DNA of 64,000 nt from Bacillota bacterium (GTDB taxonomy: Bacteria; Bacillota; Clostridia; Tissierellales; Sedimentibacteraceae), in contig JAEWJT010000014.1 in assembly GCA_023386345.1 (NCBI GenBank), positions 1 through 64,000 on the forward strand. The letters are read 5' to 3'. A program made the position numbers and the translations under genes. Below are positions 27,714-37,343 of this stretch, in pieces. The notes under the pieces were generated by a model. That model saw only the letters and a list, made by a program, of their open reading frames with translations, was not told the origin of the DNA and did no database searches. Numbering within the stretch: position 1 is the first letter of the stretch; each line of letters begins with the position of its first letter.

Positions 27714-29826
27714 TGCCCAAGAGGCTGTGGAGGATTATCAGGTGATGCCTTTTCTAAACATCGATGGTGCTGAAATTCTAATCGGAGATAACTCCCTTGC
27801 TGACAGTGTACAAGACAACGGCTTTTCCATACAGAGTGAAAAATTCGATTTCCTGCTAGACTTAAACAACAAAATTATCCGCCCCTCAAGCGGCGAAATC
27901 TATTTCCCCATTTACTATATGCAGGAAGGTAACGCAAAGCTCGGCGAAAAGGTTACTATTCATGGCGTGGATTTTACTGTGGCGGGATTCTTGCGGGATT
28001 CCACAATGAACGCAGCGCTTGTGTCCTCCAAAAGATTCCTTTTGAGTGAATCTGACTTTGAAAAAATCCTGGAGTTCGGGCAACTGGAACAGCTCATAGA
28101 GTTTCGGTTAAGAGACGGCGTTTCTTACGCGAATTTTGAGACCGCCTATTTTGATACGGGACTTCCGGCAAACGGTCCTCCTGCTATCATATATACGCAA
28201 ATAAGGCTGATGAATGGCCTCACGGACGGCATCATGATCGGCGTACTGGCGCTGATTGTCATACTAGTAATTATCGTGGCGTTTTTGTGCATCCGCTTTA
28301 CGCTACTGGCGAAAATCGAGGAGGATTACAGGGAAATCGGCGTGTTAAAGGCTATTGGAATGCGGGTGAGCGACATCAAAAAACTCTACCTCGCAAAATA
28401 TGGGGTCATCGCCGGAATAGCCTGCGTATTTGGATTTCTCCTCTCCGTTCCGCTCTCAGAGCCATTCCTTCAAAACATCCGCCTGTATATGGGGGAAAGT
28501 GACCGTCAGACACTTCTATTAGGCTTGATTTGTGGCTTTGTCAGTGTGGCGGCAATTTACGGCGTAGTTTTGCTTTATGTAAACGGTGTGCTACGACGCT
28601 TTCGGACAATATCAGCAGCGCAAGCGGTTAGGTTCGGAGCACCCCGGGAAAAATCGAAATCGGCGAGAGGCTTTCGGCTGAGTAACAACCGGCTCTTTTC
28701 TCGGAACGTTTTTCTCGGAATCAAGGATATTCTTACCCGCAAAACTCTCTATGTAACAATGTTGACGGTGCTGATCATCTCGTTTTTCATTATGATTGTG
28801 CCACAAAGCATCTATAATACGATTTCGGCAAAGAGCTTCATCACCTACATGGGCATGGGGATATGCGACGCCACTTTGTATATCAAGCCCACACAGGCGG
28901 AGGATGTCGAACAAAAGGGTACGGAAGTGGCAAATTCACTGGCAATAAACGAGAATGTGGAAAAGTATGCCATAAAAACTACCAAAATGTTTGATATAAA
29001 AGCGGACGATGGCTCAACGCAGAAGCTGAGGGTAAGCTTGGGCGACCATAAGGCCTATCCTATTACCTATACGCAGGGAACGGCTCCACAGACAGAATCG
29101 GAAATTGCGATTTCCACCTTGTACGCGGATGACCTCGCAAAAACCATTGGTGATGAAATTGTTTTAACGGTTGACGGCACTGAGAAGCGTCTGACGGTCA
29201 GTGGGGTTTACTCTGATATTACCAACGGTGGCAGGACATCGCAAGCCATTTTTGAAACCAATTCTGGGGATATTTTATCGGTCGGTATCGCAATTACTTT
29301 CTGCGCGGGTGTGGACGCTGAAGCAATCATAGCGCAGTATAAGGAGCAGTTCCCCTTCGCTAATGTCTACGACGTTGAGGAAAATATCGACCAGATGTTC
29401 GGCCAGGTAATAGACTCGGTGAAGATGGCTTCCTATGCCGCGATGGGGGTAACAGTTCTGCTCACTGTACTGGTCACGGTGCTGTTTATGAAGATGCTGG
29501 TTGTCAAAGACCGATATTCCATCGCGCTTCTGAAATCAATGGGCTTCACAAGCGAGGGTATTCGCAGGCAATATCTGACACGCTCTGTAATTGTGTTGGT
29601 GCTGGGCGTTGTCATCGGAACGATTATGGCTAATACTCTTGGTGAGTATGTTGGTGTTGCGATTGTATCTGCATTCGGTGCGACCGATTTCAACTTTGTG
29701 GTTAACCCATTCTTCGCATACATGGTTTCACCGCTGTTGGTTGCGACATGTGTGTATATTGCTACATTGTTGGGCGTATTGGACATTCGCCAGCTCAAAA
29801 TTTCCGAACACATTAAGGAGGCATAG
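27688..29826 (+). pseudogene. FtsX-family ABC permease lacking its N-terminus
   Basis: 712 codons are open, but the ATG at 27688 belongs to kinase sequence (inside the GYA codons) and has no ribosome site. The true 5' end, with the first membrane helix and part of the first extracellular domain, is missing. What remains has three helices (about 180-300), a fourth near 355, a second MacB-like extracellular domain (about 375-575) and three final helices, as in peptide-resistance permeases such as BceB/MacB types. Its ATPase follows four bases after the stop. Expression as a functional transporter is doubtful, though an unusual translation start cannot be excluded. Confidence 0.8.
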
Positions 29827-29829
29827 ATC

Positions 29830-30588
29830 ATGGAAAATATCGTTACAGGAAAAAACATCGTAAAAATCTTTGGGAAGGGCGCTGAACAAGCAAAGGCACT
29901 TGATATGGTAAATGTTGAAATCATAAAAGGTGAATTTGTCGCCGTTATGGGCCCGTCGGGATCTGGGAAATCCACCCTGTTGTTCGCGCTTTCTGGCATG
30001 GATGAGATATCGGACGGGTCGGTGAAGTTCGGTGATACTGAGCTTTCTAAACTTCGGGAAAATGAGCTTGCAGATGTACGCAGGACGAAAATGGGCTTTA
30101 TCTTTCAGCAGCCCACTATGCTGAAAAATCTGAACCTCTTGGATAACATCCTTCTCCCCGCCCTTCGGGACGACAAGAAGGGTGCTGTTGCGCTGAGTCA
30201 AAGAGCAAAGGCGCTGATGCAAAAAACAGGAATTGATGGGCTTGAAAAAAGGGATATCACCGAAGTTTCGGGTGGACAACTTCAACGGGCCGGTATCTGC
30301 CGCGCACTGATAAACGCGCCGGAAATCATTTTTGCCGACGAGCCTACAGGTGCACTTAATTCCAAATCGGCTGAGGAAATCATGGAGTTGCTGGTAGACA
30401 TCAACAGGGAAGGTACTTCGATTATGCTTGTAACCCACGATGCGAAGATTGCCGCCCATACCGACAGAATTTTGTTCACGAAAGACGGAAAGATAGTCTC
30501 TGAGCTTACGATACAAAAATTCAACGGAAAGGATATGGAGACAAGAACCGAAAAAGTACTCGCACAGATGGCAGCTGTAGGGATTTAG
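29830..30588 (+). CDS. ABC transporter ATP-binding protein (MacB/LolD/BceA type)
   Basis: A 252-residue ATPase. Walker A GPSGSGKSTLL is near residue 40, the Q-loop FIFQQPTMLKNLNL near 95, the signature VSGGQLQRAGICRAL near 145, Walker B IIFADEPTGALN and the switch His in LVTHDAK. The TGALN after Walker B is the mark of ATPases that pair with FtsX-type permeases for antimicrobial-peptide resistance or lipoprotein export. It starts four bases after the truncated permease (AAGGAGG before the ATG). The gene itself looks intact. Confidence 0.93.
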   Translation: MENIVTGKNIVKIFGKGAEQAKALDMVNVEIIKGEFVAVMGPSGSGKSTLLFALSGMDEISDGSVKFGDTELSKLRENELADVRRTKMGFIFQQPTMLKNLNLLDNILLPALRDDKKGAVALSQRAKALMQKTGIDGLEKRDITEVSGGQLQRAGICRALINAPEIIFADEPTGALNSKSAEEIMELLVDINREGTSIMLVTHDAKIAAHTDRILFTKDGKIVSELTIQKFNGKDMETRTEKVLAQMAAVGI

Positions 30589-30635
30589 GTACAGGAAGCT
30601 GAACGACGGTAAGACTTCTGAACATTTTTAACACA

Positions 30636-30666
30636 CGAAAAAGCCCAGTATTACTGGGCTTTTTCG
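30636..30666 (+). terminator. Terminator of the ABC module
   Basis: CGAAAAAGCCCAGT pairs with ACTGGGCTTTTTCG around ATT. The stem carries the T run. It lies about 50 bases after the ATPase. Confidence 0.9.
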
Positions 30667-30862
30667 CATTTCACGGCAAAAAAAGCCACCTTTCGGGTTG
30701 AATTTTTGCTTTTTAAGACCTCTATCGTGAAAAGGTGTGTAGGTATTGTGAAAAAGTGTACCCATTTTAGTACATGTGGTTTGTTCATTTCTTTTTTGTA
30801 TGCTTATTTATATACAGTCGACGGTCTAAATTTTTATCAAACAAAGTCTATCAACGAGTTTT

Positions 30863-32209
30863 TTAAGTTGTTTCGATCTGTTTGGCTACCTTCTTTTTAT
30901 AATTTATCAAAAGAACAATTGCTAAGATCGCCGCCAAGAAGCATGTTATTGGCAAATTGAGCCAAAGTCCATCCAGTTCAAAGAAACGTAGAGAAAAAAG
31001 AATGATAATAGGAAAAACAAATGCTACGGAAAGAGAAATGACTGTCGCATAACCAGCCTTGCCAATAGCAGACATATAGCTTTGCGTAGCCAGAGAAATC
31101 CAGCGTGTTAAAAATGCAAAAGCAAATATGGATAACGCATGTACGGACATAGCGATTAATGCTGTTTCGTTCGCTTTCACAAATATTCCTACAATTACTT
31201 CGTTAGCGAAGAACATGACAGCGGTCATCAGGAGAGAAATCACTGCGCAAGCGCCGAAGCATCTGCGCTCAATTGCATAAATGCGGCTGTAGTTTTTAGC
31301 CCCGTAGTTGTATCCGACTGCGGGTTGTAATGAATCGCAAAGCCCATAAAGTATTGGCTGCACAATACCGTCTGCATACATCAATACACCATAAGCCGAC
31401 ACCGCCATCGTTCCGCCTAGACGCAGAAGGAATATGTTTATGATGATTGAAGTAATACGACCAGCTATGTTATTAAGAAAGCTTGGAGCTCCGTTTGCCA
31501 GAATGCTTCCCAACATCTTGCGATTAAATTGAGGCTTTACAAAGCGAAGCTGCATTTTGCCACGTAAGAATGGTACGAACGCAATAATGATGCAGATAAT
31601 CATACCGATACATGTTGAAAGGGATGCACCTATGATCCCCATATTAAAAACAGATAAAAACAAAATTTCCAGCCCTGCGCTGATGACCGACATCAAAACA
31701 TTAATCATAAGACTGTATCGTACCTTGCCACAAATGCGCAGGTAATTATCCACTGCAAAGATAATGGTTGTAAACGGCGAGCACACAGCGTAAACACGTA
31801 AATATTGTGACGATATGGCTACGATTTGCTCGTCAGCGCCCATAAGTCGGACGAAATCCTCGGCAAAAATAAAAAGGACTATGCCAAGAATAGCTCCTAC
31901 CGCAACAATCATCAAACAGGCGCTTGTAAAAATACTGCTCGCCGTTTTTTCATCTTTTTCACCGAGCTTGATGGCAATAGGTACTGATGACCCGACACCG
32001 ATAAGGTCTGCTAAAGAAAAATTGATGATAACAAGTGGCATAACTAGATTCAAGGCTGCGAAAGCAACAGAGCCTAATATTTGTCCGACAATTGCTCCGT
32101 CAATGACCTGATAAAGTGAAGACACCAGCATACTGATAATGCCCGGAACAGCCACCATTACAAATAGTTTGTTTGGTGTAGTTTTTTCATATAAAATTTT
32201 GTAATCCAT
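30863..32209 (-). CDS. MATE-family multidrug efflux transporter
   Basis: About 448 residues with 12 hydrophobic helices in two halves, as in MATE pumps that export cationic drugs using Na+ or H+. VPGIISMLVSSLYQVIDGAIVG at the N-terminus and the repeated half starting near residue 230 (GAPSFLNNIAGR) are typical of the MepA-like branch. A GTG at 32215 is in frame, but AAGAGG fits the ATG at 32209. A marR-type gene lies upstream in the same direction, separated by a structured leader, so drug-induced derepression is likely. Confidence 0.92.
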   Translation of the reverse strand: MDYKILYEKTTPNKLFVMVAVPGIISMLVSSLYQVIDGAIVGQILGSVAFAALNLVMPLVIINFSLADLIGVGSSVPIAIKLGEKDEKTASSIFTSACLMIVAVGAILGIVLFIFAEDFVRLMGADEQIVAISSQYLRVYAVCSPFTTIIFAVDNYLRICGKVRYSLMINVLMSVISAGLEILFLSVFNMGIIGASLSTCIGMIICIIIAFVPFLRGKMQLRFVKPQFNRKMLGSILANGAPSFLNNIAGRITSIIINIFLLRLGGTMAVSAYGVLMYADGIVQPILYGLCDSLQPAVGYNYGAKNYSRIYAIERRCFGACAVISLLMTAVMFFANEVIVGIFVKANETALIAMSVHALSIFAFAFLTRWISLATQSYMSAIGKAGYATVISLSVAFVFPIIILFSLRFFELDGLWLNLPITCFLAAILAIVLLINYKKKVAKQIETT

Positions 32210-32233
32210 ATGCACCTCTTTATGTGATTTAAT

Positions 32234-32282
32234 AAAAAAAACCGGATAAGATTCCTGAGCGCACCCAGCATCTTAATCCGGT
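32234..32282 (-). terminator. Hairpin terminator/attenuator in the MATE leader
   Basis: Read on the minus strand, ACCGGATTAAGAT pairs with ATCTTATCCGGT (one bulge) over a 17-base loop and is followed by TTTTTTT. Just before it, TATCCAT CGCA ATGGATA (32284-32301) forms a 7-bp hairpin. Both lie between the marR stop and the MATE start, so the terminator would cut transcription from marR into the transporter. Confidence 0.7.
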
Positions 32283-32320
32283 ATATCCATTGCGATGGAT
32301 AACCCTCCGATGATTTATAG

Positions 32321-32779
32321 TTATTTATTTTTTAGAATGCGTTGTGTTTCTGTACTAAACAATAACTGAAATTTACGGTTGCTTTCAATCATTGCGATAC
32401 ATTCCGTATCGCCCATTTTTTGCAAAGCAAGCTGTTCCGTTTCAAAAACAATGGCAATATTCTCATTGACAAATTTGATACCATTTTCCGTAAGAGAAAT
32501 ATATTTGCTGTTTTTTGCTGTTTTTGCTCCTGTTAGTGTGATATACCCACTTTTTTTTAACCCTTTCAATGCAGAATTAACGGTCTGCTTGCTCATTTTC
32601 CATTGTCCGCATATTTCTCTTTGCGTACATTTTCCATTTGCTTCGTATATAGAGTACATAAGCAGAAATGCACAGTCAGAAAGTCCGCTTCTTTTCGCAA
32701 ACTCACTGTATATGGCATCCATTTCCCTATAAATAGCGTTATACTCTCGTAATCGCTGACGTATTTCTTCATGTGTCAC
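32321..32779 (-). CDS. MarR-family transcriptional regulator
   Basis: A 152-residue winged-helix regulator. The HTH region is CTQREICGQWKMSKQTVNSALKGL (about residues 52-75), then the wing GYITLTGAKTAKNSKYISLTENG. It starts with GTG after AAGGAGAG. It is the first gene before the MATE transporter and most likely represses both; ligand unknown. Upstream 32815-32870 is AT-rich and probably holds the promoter and operator. Confidence 0.9.
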   Translation of the reverse strand: MTHEEIRQRLREYNAIYREMDAIYSEFAKRSGLSDCAFLLMYSIYEANGKCTQREICGQWKMSKQTVNSALKGLKKSGYITLTGAKTAKNSKYISLTENGIKFVNENIAIVFETEQLALQKMGDTECIAMIESNRKFQLLFSTETQRILKNK

Positions 32780-33004
32780 AACAGCACTCTCCTTAAAGTC
32801 CGAAATCGGATTTTACAATTATTATATCTGATTGTCTCGATCTTGTCAATAAATAAATTGTAATTTTTTTATTTTTTGAATGAATGTCAGATTTCTGAAC
32901 CCTATTGTCTAAGTTTTGCTTAAGTTATGTATTTTAAACGAATTATTTCTTTTAAATATATAAGTTCTTGCAGAAATCCTTCCAATTCTAAGAATGATAT
33001 ATAG

Positions 33005-33208
33005 ATTTCACCTCTATCATCAAGGTATTATGAACATATTAATGGTAAATATAATAGCAGTGCAATTATATATTCATTTGAGCATGCACTTGCTGAAAGG
33101 GATATATCACTTAGTAAAATTTATGACACAATTTTTTATAAAGTGATAAATAAGATGAAAAAGTTTGGTGGAATAAAGGAGAATAAGGATTATTTCAACC
33201 TTAAGTAA
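33005..33208 (+). pseudogene. Unrecognised gene remnant
   Basis: A 67-codon open stretch bounded by TAG at 33002 and TAA at 33206 with no start codon near its beginning. It includes RYYEHINGKYNSSAIIYSFE and ALAERDISLSK, then IYDTIFYKVINKMKKFGG. Codon use looks protein-like, but I do not recognise the family. It may be the end of a lost mobile-element gene. The remaining parts of 32780-33385 show nothing else except a stretch from about 33310 that is repeated before 40441. Confidence 0.35.
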
Positions 33209-33385
33209 ACAACAGCTTATAAAAGGAATACTACAGTTGTGTATGAAGATTATTGACAGCAACTGTCAGAAATTTATAATGGACTATGGTACTCTTAATC
33301 CGTTACTGTTATGCTTAAAACTTTGTAACCAAAAGCATATTATATTATGAAGAATAATTAAAATTATATAAAAGAAGGTACAGTC

Positions 33386-34332
33386 ATGAATAATATAGTA
33401 TTACAACTTCAAAAAAACAACAATAATAGTATTTTAAATAATAATAATTTTATATTTGATGAGACTATTGGTGCGATAGGAAATATCAGTTATGATGATA
33501 TGACAGGCGTTATTACGATTCCTGAAAATGGCCTGTATATGATCGATTGGTGCGTAGAGATGCAGGCAACCTCTGGCTCACCTAGTGTTATTTTTAAATT
33601 GATTTCTGATAAGGGTCATGAATTTGACAGCAATTCACCGACCAAAACAGGGAGTATGAGCGGAATAGCCGCTTTAAATGTTGATGATGCCCCATTAATC
33701 TTTCATTGGTAAATGTATCAAATGCTACTGTTTTTTTCCCCAATACGATAATATCCAAAGCTAATTTGAGGATTTTTTCTTTAGACAGCAATGGGTCTGA
33801 TAATAGCCGTTGTTTTGCTTTAGATCAATTTGCGCATGTTTTGGAACAAATAGTGACTATATATCAAGGTGCATCTGTCAGCATTTTCTCAAATAGACTT
33901 GCTACAGTATCAGGACCAATTAACTCACTTTATAAAGCACCTGATACCGGAGATATACCTCTGCTTCTTCTGGGTGATGAACCAGTTGCTTTTAGTATTG
34001 ATAAAATAGCAATACTTTATTTTCCTAATAGTGTTTATGATGATTCAATCACTTATTTAAATCCACCAGTTCCATTCCCGCAAAACTGTGATACCGATCT
34101 TCTCAAGAATATCCATGATTATGTTGCAGTTAATGACAACATATCGATAACTGCAGGTCCAACTGCAAGTGCTTCTGGTGATGTTAGTATCAATGAATAT
34201 GGTATCATTGTTATGGCAGATGCAGTTTCAACAATATTTCTGATGACCCCTCATATTTTTTCAATTGTTGTAAATGAAGTTGGTGCCGGTATTCTCGGAG
34301 AAAGAACAATTTCAGTTTCTACTACGATATAA
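33386..34332 (+). pseudogene. Frameshifted copy of BclA-like beta-rich surface protein
   Basis: Near-copy of the gene at 40441. The first 103 codons match it with six amino-acid differences. At about 33695 one base is missing (GCCCCATTAATC against GCTCCTATTAATC), so the frame ends at TAA 33712; the rest, 33706-34332, continues in the next frame to the same C-terminus. The N-terminal part (NNNN-rich, then GNISYDDMTGVITIPENGLY) resembles the compact jelly-roll found at the end of BclA-type exosporium proteins, but no collagen repeats are present. The C-terminal half is another beta-rich region of unknown family. No homopolymer is at the lesion, so phase variation is unlikely. Confidence 0.75.
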
Positions 34333-34390
34333 GTAGTATAAATTAAAATGATAGGAATTTGTATTCACCTGATTTTTCAAATTTATATAG

Positions 34391-34430
34391 AAAAAAGTCA
34401 ATTGCTTTTGCTGTTGACTTTTTAATTTTT
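34391..34430 (+). terminator. Terminator after first surface-protein copy
   Basis: AAAAAAGTCAA pairs with TTGACTTTTT around TTGCTTTTGCTG, followed by AATTTTT. A similar hairpin follows the second copy at 41578. Confidence 0.8.
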
Positions 34431-34663
34431 ATGATAAAATTGTAGAGGAAATCCATTTTATTATATTACAATACACATTCTTTATGTAATGAAAACTATA
34501 CTAAAAGAATAAGAATGATTTTGCTCGGAAAGCATGGCATCTTTTTTGACCTAATTTTCTACAATATTTTATCGAATTAAGCTGATTGGGAAAAATTGAC
34601 TTAGTTTATTTTTTGTGCTAAAATGTAAGTTAAGGTTTTTATTACTTGAAATGGGAGGATAGA

Positions 34664-35848
34664 ATGATGTCAAACCCTATAATTATTGTACCATATGATC
34701 CACAATGGGCTGATGAGTTTAATAAAATTAAGAATATGCTACTGAAGCATTTGAATGATTTGATTATTTCTATAGAACATATTGGGAGTACATCTGTACC
34801 TGACTTATCAGCAAAGCCGGTTATAGATATAAATATGGTTATGGAAAGCTATGAAGTTTTTCCAGCTATTGTTAAAAGGCTTAAAGAAATTGGGTATAAA
34901 TACGAAGGCGATTTAGGAATTAGGGGGAGAGAAGCATTTCAACAGCCTTCTAATAATGAATTTATAGATTTTCATTTGTATTGCTCTCCAAAAGATAGTG
35001 AAGCATTGTGGAGACATATACAATTTCGAGATTATTTAAGAAACCATTCCGAGTTTAGACAGAAATATGAAAATTTAAAGATTAATCTTGCCCAAAAGTT
35101 TAGAGATGATAGGGTTGCTTATACCGAAGGTAAAACAGAATTTATACAGGATATCTTAAGAAAATGTTCAATAGAAGAAAGCCGTATGGCATGGGAGACA
35201 AATGCAGATTTCTGGGATATTAAAATGGGAGACAATTCAAATAGCTTTCACCGAAATTTGGTTCGCCCGCATACTGAATCATTGTTAGAAATCAAGGAGA
35301 AAGATTTAGTGCTTGATATTGCGTGTGGAAATGGAAATTTTTCCTCGCGTCTTGTTGAATTAGGCGCAAAAGTAGTTGCTTTTGATTATAGTAGCAAGAT
35401 GATTGAAAATGCTAAGAGACGACGTCTGGCAGACTTGGATAAGATAGATTTTTTTGTATGCGATGCAACGGATTATCAGCAAATGCTTGCTTTGAAGAAG
35501 AATAGAATGTTTGATAAGGCTGTTGCGAATATGGCTGTTATGGATATCTCAGATATCAGACCAATGTTTCAAGCCGTATATGATATGTTAAAAAGTGGCG
35601 GAGTATTTGTGTTTTCTACACATCATCCATGCTTCATAAAACCGGCAGACAAATATATCACACCATGTACGCATAAAGGTGAGGCAATAGCTGGGCAACC
35701 AATGTTGCAAAACTATTATCACCGCTCTATGCAAGAATTGTTTAACATCTGCATAAGAAGTGGATTTGTTATTGATGGTTTTTTTGAAGAGATAGAAGAT
35801 GGTAAAGAGATCCCTGTTATAATTATTGTTCGTTTAAGAAAACAGTAA
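34664..35848 (+). CDS. GrpB-domain / class I SAM methyltransferase fusion
   Basis: About 394 residues. The first 170 are a GrpB (UPF0157) domain of the nucleotidyltransferase-like superfamily: YDPQWADEF, HIGSTSVPDLSAKPVIDINM, then EFIDFHLYCSP and the FRDYLRNHSEFRQKYENLK end. From about residue 180 a class I methyltransferase follows: AWETNADFWDIKMGD, the SAM loop VLDIACGNGNFSSRL, FDYSSKMIENAKRR, and VANMAVMDI. GrpB function is not settled; the methyl acceptor is unknown. TTG 34646 is in frame, but the GGGAGGA site points to ATG 34664 or 34667. It lies alone between the two surface-gene copies. Confidence 0.88.
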   Translation: MMSNPIIIVPYDPQWADEFNKIKNMLLKHLNDLIISIEHIGSTSVPDLSAKPVIDINMVMESYEVFPAIVKRLKEIGYKYEGDLGIRGREAFQQPSNNEFIDFHLYCSPKDSEALWRHIQFRDYLRNHSEFRQKYENLKINLAQKFRDDRVAYTEGKTEFIQDILRKCSIEESRMAWETNADFWDIKMGDNSNSFHRNLVRPHTESLLEIKEKDLVLDIACGNGNFSSRLVELGAKVVAFDYSSKMIENAKRRRLADLDKIDFFVCDATDYQQMLALKKNRMFDKAVANMAVMDISDIRPMFQAVYDMLKSGGVFVFSTHHPCFIKPADKYITPCTHKGEAIAGQPMLQNYYHRSMQELFNICIRSGFVIDGFFEEIEDGKEIPVIIIVRLRKQ

Positions 35849-36039
35849 ATCTCAGTTGTCGTTTTTAATTTTTAGATAAATATTTGACATCAAAGCCAAA
35901 GTTCATTATAGTTTTAAACAATATATAATGAATTGCTGTGATAATTGTAGATTGAAATTTTAAATAAAAGTGTAAAGTATGATAGTTAAAATTATTTACA
36001 AAAATAAAAAGATATCTATTTTGCAAGTACATGTCAACC

Positions 36040-36073
36040 AACACACCAGTTAACACACTGGTGTGTTATTTTT
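36040..36073. terminator. Terminator between convergent genes
   Basis: AACACACCAGT pairs with ACTGGTGTGTT around TAACAC, followed by ATTTTTAT on the plus strand. It separates the GrpB fusion from the converging pst operon end. Confidence 0.8.
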
Positions 36074-36103
36074 ATCCGCTAAATTGTAGAAAAGGATAAA
36101 ATC

Positions 36104-36574
36104 TTATCCTCTAAGTGTTGCAATTAAAGCTTTTGTATTCAGCAACAAATTAATTCCATCTTCAATAGATTTAACTATCACATCTGCGTTCATTAATAGT
36201 TTAGCACACATTCCTTCTTTTTCTAAAACTGCAACAGAAAGCTCTGCAACTTCGAACATTTTAATATCGTTATATCCGTTGCCAAAGCATATTGTTTCGT
36301 CTTTTCCTATATCCTCAACTATTTTTTTCTTATAAACAGCCGCATTATCTGTGGGGAATGTTTTTAATGTCAAATTCAATCCTTCACATTCCTTAGCAGC
36401 TGAACCATATGTATCAGCAGTAAGAACATATACATTAGCTATATCACATAAAATAGCAAGCTTTTCTCTTGTGGTATCTGCAATTTTACCTTCTGTAGCA
36501 ATAGTTCCGTTATAATCAAATACTATATTTTCAATGGAATAGTTTTTTATACCAGGTATGTTTATATTTATCAT
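36104..36574 (-). CDS. HAD-family protein, soluble P-type-ATPase-like (COG4087 type)
   Basis: A 156-residue protein. VFDYNGTIATEGK near residue 17 is HAD motif I with DxN in place of DxD, as in P-type-ATPase-like soluble HAD proteins; VLTADTYGSA is motif II and FGNGYNDIKMFEVA is motif III/IV with the metal Asp. The replaced second Asp is usual for this group and suggests a phosphatase or phosphotransferase with altered chemistry. It starts 20 bases after pstB in the same direction, so it is probably the last gene of the phosphate operon, in the place where phoU often lies. Confidence 0.82.
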   Translation of the reverse strand: MININIPGIKNYSIENIVFDYNGTIATEGKIADTTREKLAILCDIANVYVLTADTYGSAAKECEGLNLTLKTFPTDNAAVYKKKIVEDIGKDETICFGNGYNDIKMFEVAELSVAVLEKEGMCAKLLMNADVIVKSIEDGINLLLNTKALIATLRG

Positions 36575-36593
36575 TACTTTACCTCATCTAACT

Positions 36594-37343
36594 TTAATTT
36601 TTCATATACATTATATATTCTTTTGTTCTTGAATCAATAGGTTCATTAAAAATAGTATGTGGAGTTCCCACTTCTACTATTGCCCCATCTTCCATATATA
36701 TTACAAAATCAGCAATTCGTTTTGCTTGAGCAAGATTGTGAGTTACAATTATAATCGTATATTCATTTTTTAACTCTAAGAGCATTTTTTCAATATTTGC
36801 TGTATTTTTTATATCTAATGCTGAACAAGGTTCGTCTAATAATATAACTTCAGGGTCAACAGTTAGACATCTTGCTATTACCAAACGTTGTTGTTGTCCT
36901 CCTGAAAGCTTTCTGGCAGGCGTATTTAAGTTATCCTTTACTTCATCATACAAACCTGATTTTTTTAAATTTGTAATAACTATATCATTTAATTTTTCTT
37001 TATCTTTTTCACCATGATAAATTGGAGCATAAGTCATATTTTTATAAATAGAGAAAGGAAAAATTACAGGATTTTGAAAAACCATGCCAATAGAGCTTCT
37101 AAGCTTTTCAAGAGGTATGTTCATTATATTTGAATTATTAAATTCGATTTTTCCTTTAATTTTTCCGCCGTATTCCTCAACAGTTCTGTTAAATGACTTT
37201 AAAAATGTAGATTTCCCACAACCAGATGGACCTATAATAGCAGTAATCTTGTTTTTTTCAAATTCTACATTTATATTTCTCAATATGTTACTTTTTTCGT
37301 AATCTACATATAATTCTTCGGTTTTTAAAATAATATTTTTCAT
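36594..37343 (-). CDS. pstB: Phosphate ABC transporter ATP-binding protein
   Basis: A 249-residue ATPase. Walker A GPSGCGKSTFLKSFNR near residue 38 with the PstB-like FNR, the Q-loop MVFQNPVIFPFSIYKN, signature LSGGQQQRLVIARCL, Walker B VILLDEPCSALD and VTHNLAQAKRIAD with the switch His. The PCSALD and FNR parts are typical of PstB. It powers high-affinity phosphate uptake through PstCA. The ATG follows the pstA stop directly. Confidence 0.94.
   Translation of the reverse strand: MKNIILKTEELYVDYEKSNILRNINVEFEKNKITAIIGPSGCGKSTFLKSFNRTVEEYGGKIKGKIEFNNSNIMNIPLEKLRSSIGMVFQNPVIFPFSIYKNMTYAPIYHGEKDKEKLNDIVITNLKKSGLYDEVKDNLNTPARKLSGGQQQRLVIARCLTVDPEVILLDEPCSALDIKNTANIEKMLLELKNEYTIIIVTHNLAQAKRIADFVIYMEDGAIVEVGTPHTIFNEPIDSRTKEYIMYMKN

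Noticed and set aside
29728..30516. A 262-codon minus-strand frame over the ABC ATPase
   Set aside because: It is antisense to a gene with all ATPase motifs; the translated sequence shows no family features.
30669..30862. Possible small gene or second element end after the ABC module
   Set aside because: An open frame here has no ribosome site and overlaps the MATE 3' end; the text only resembles left-over element sequence also seen near 41870-41970.
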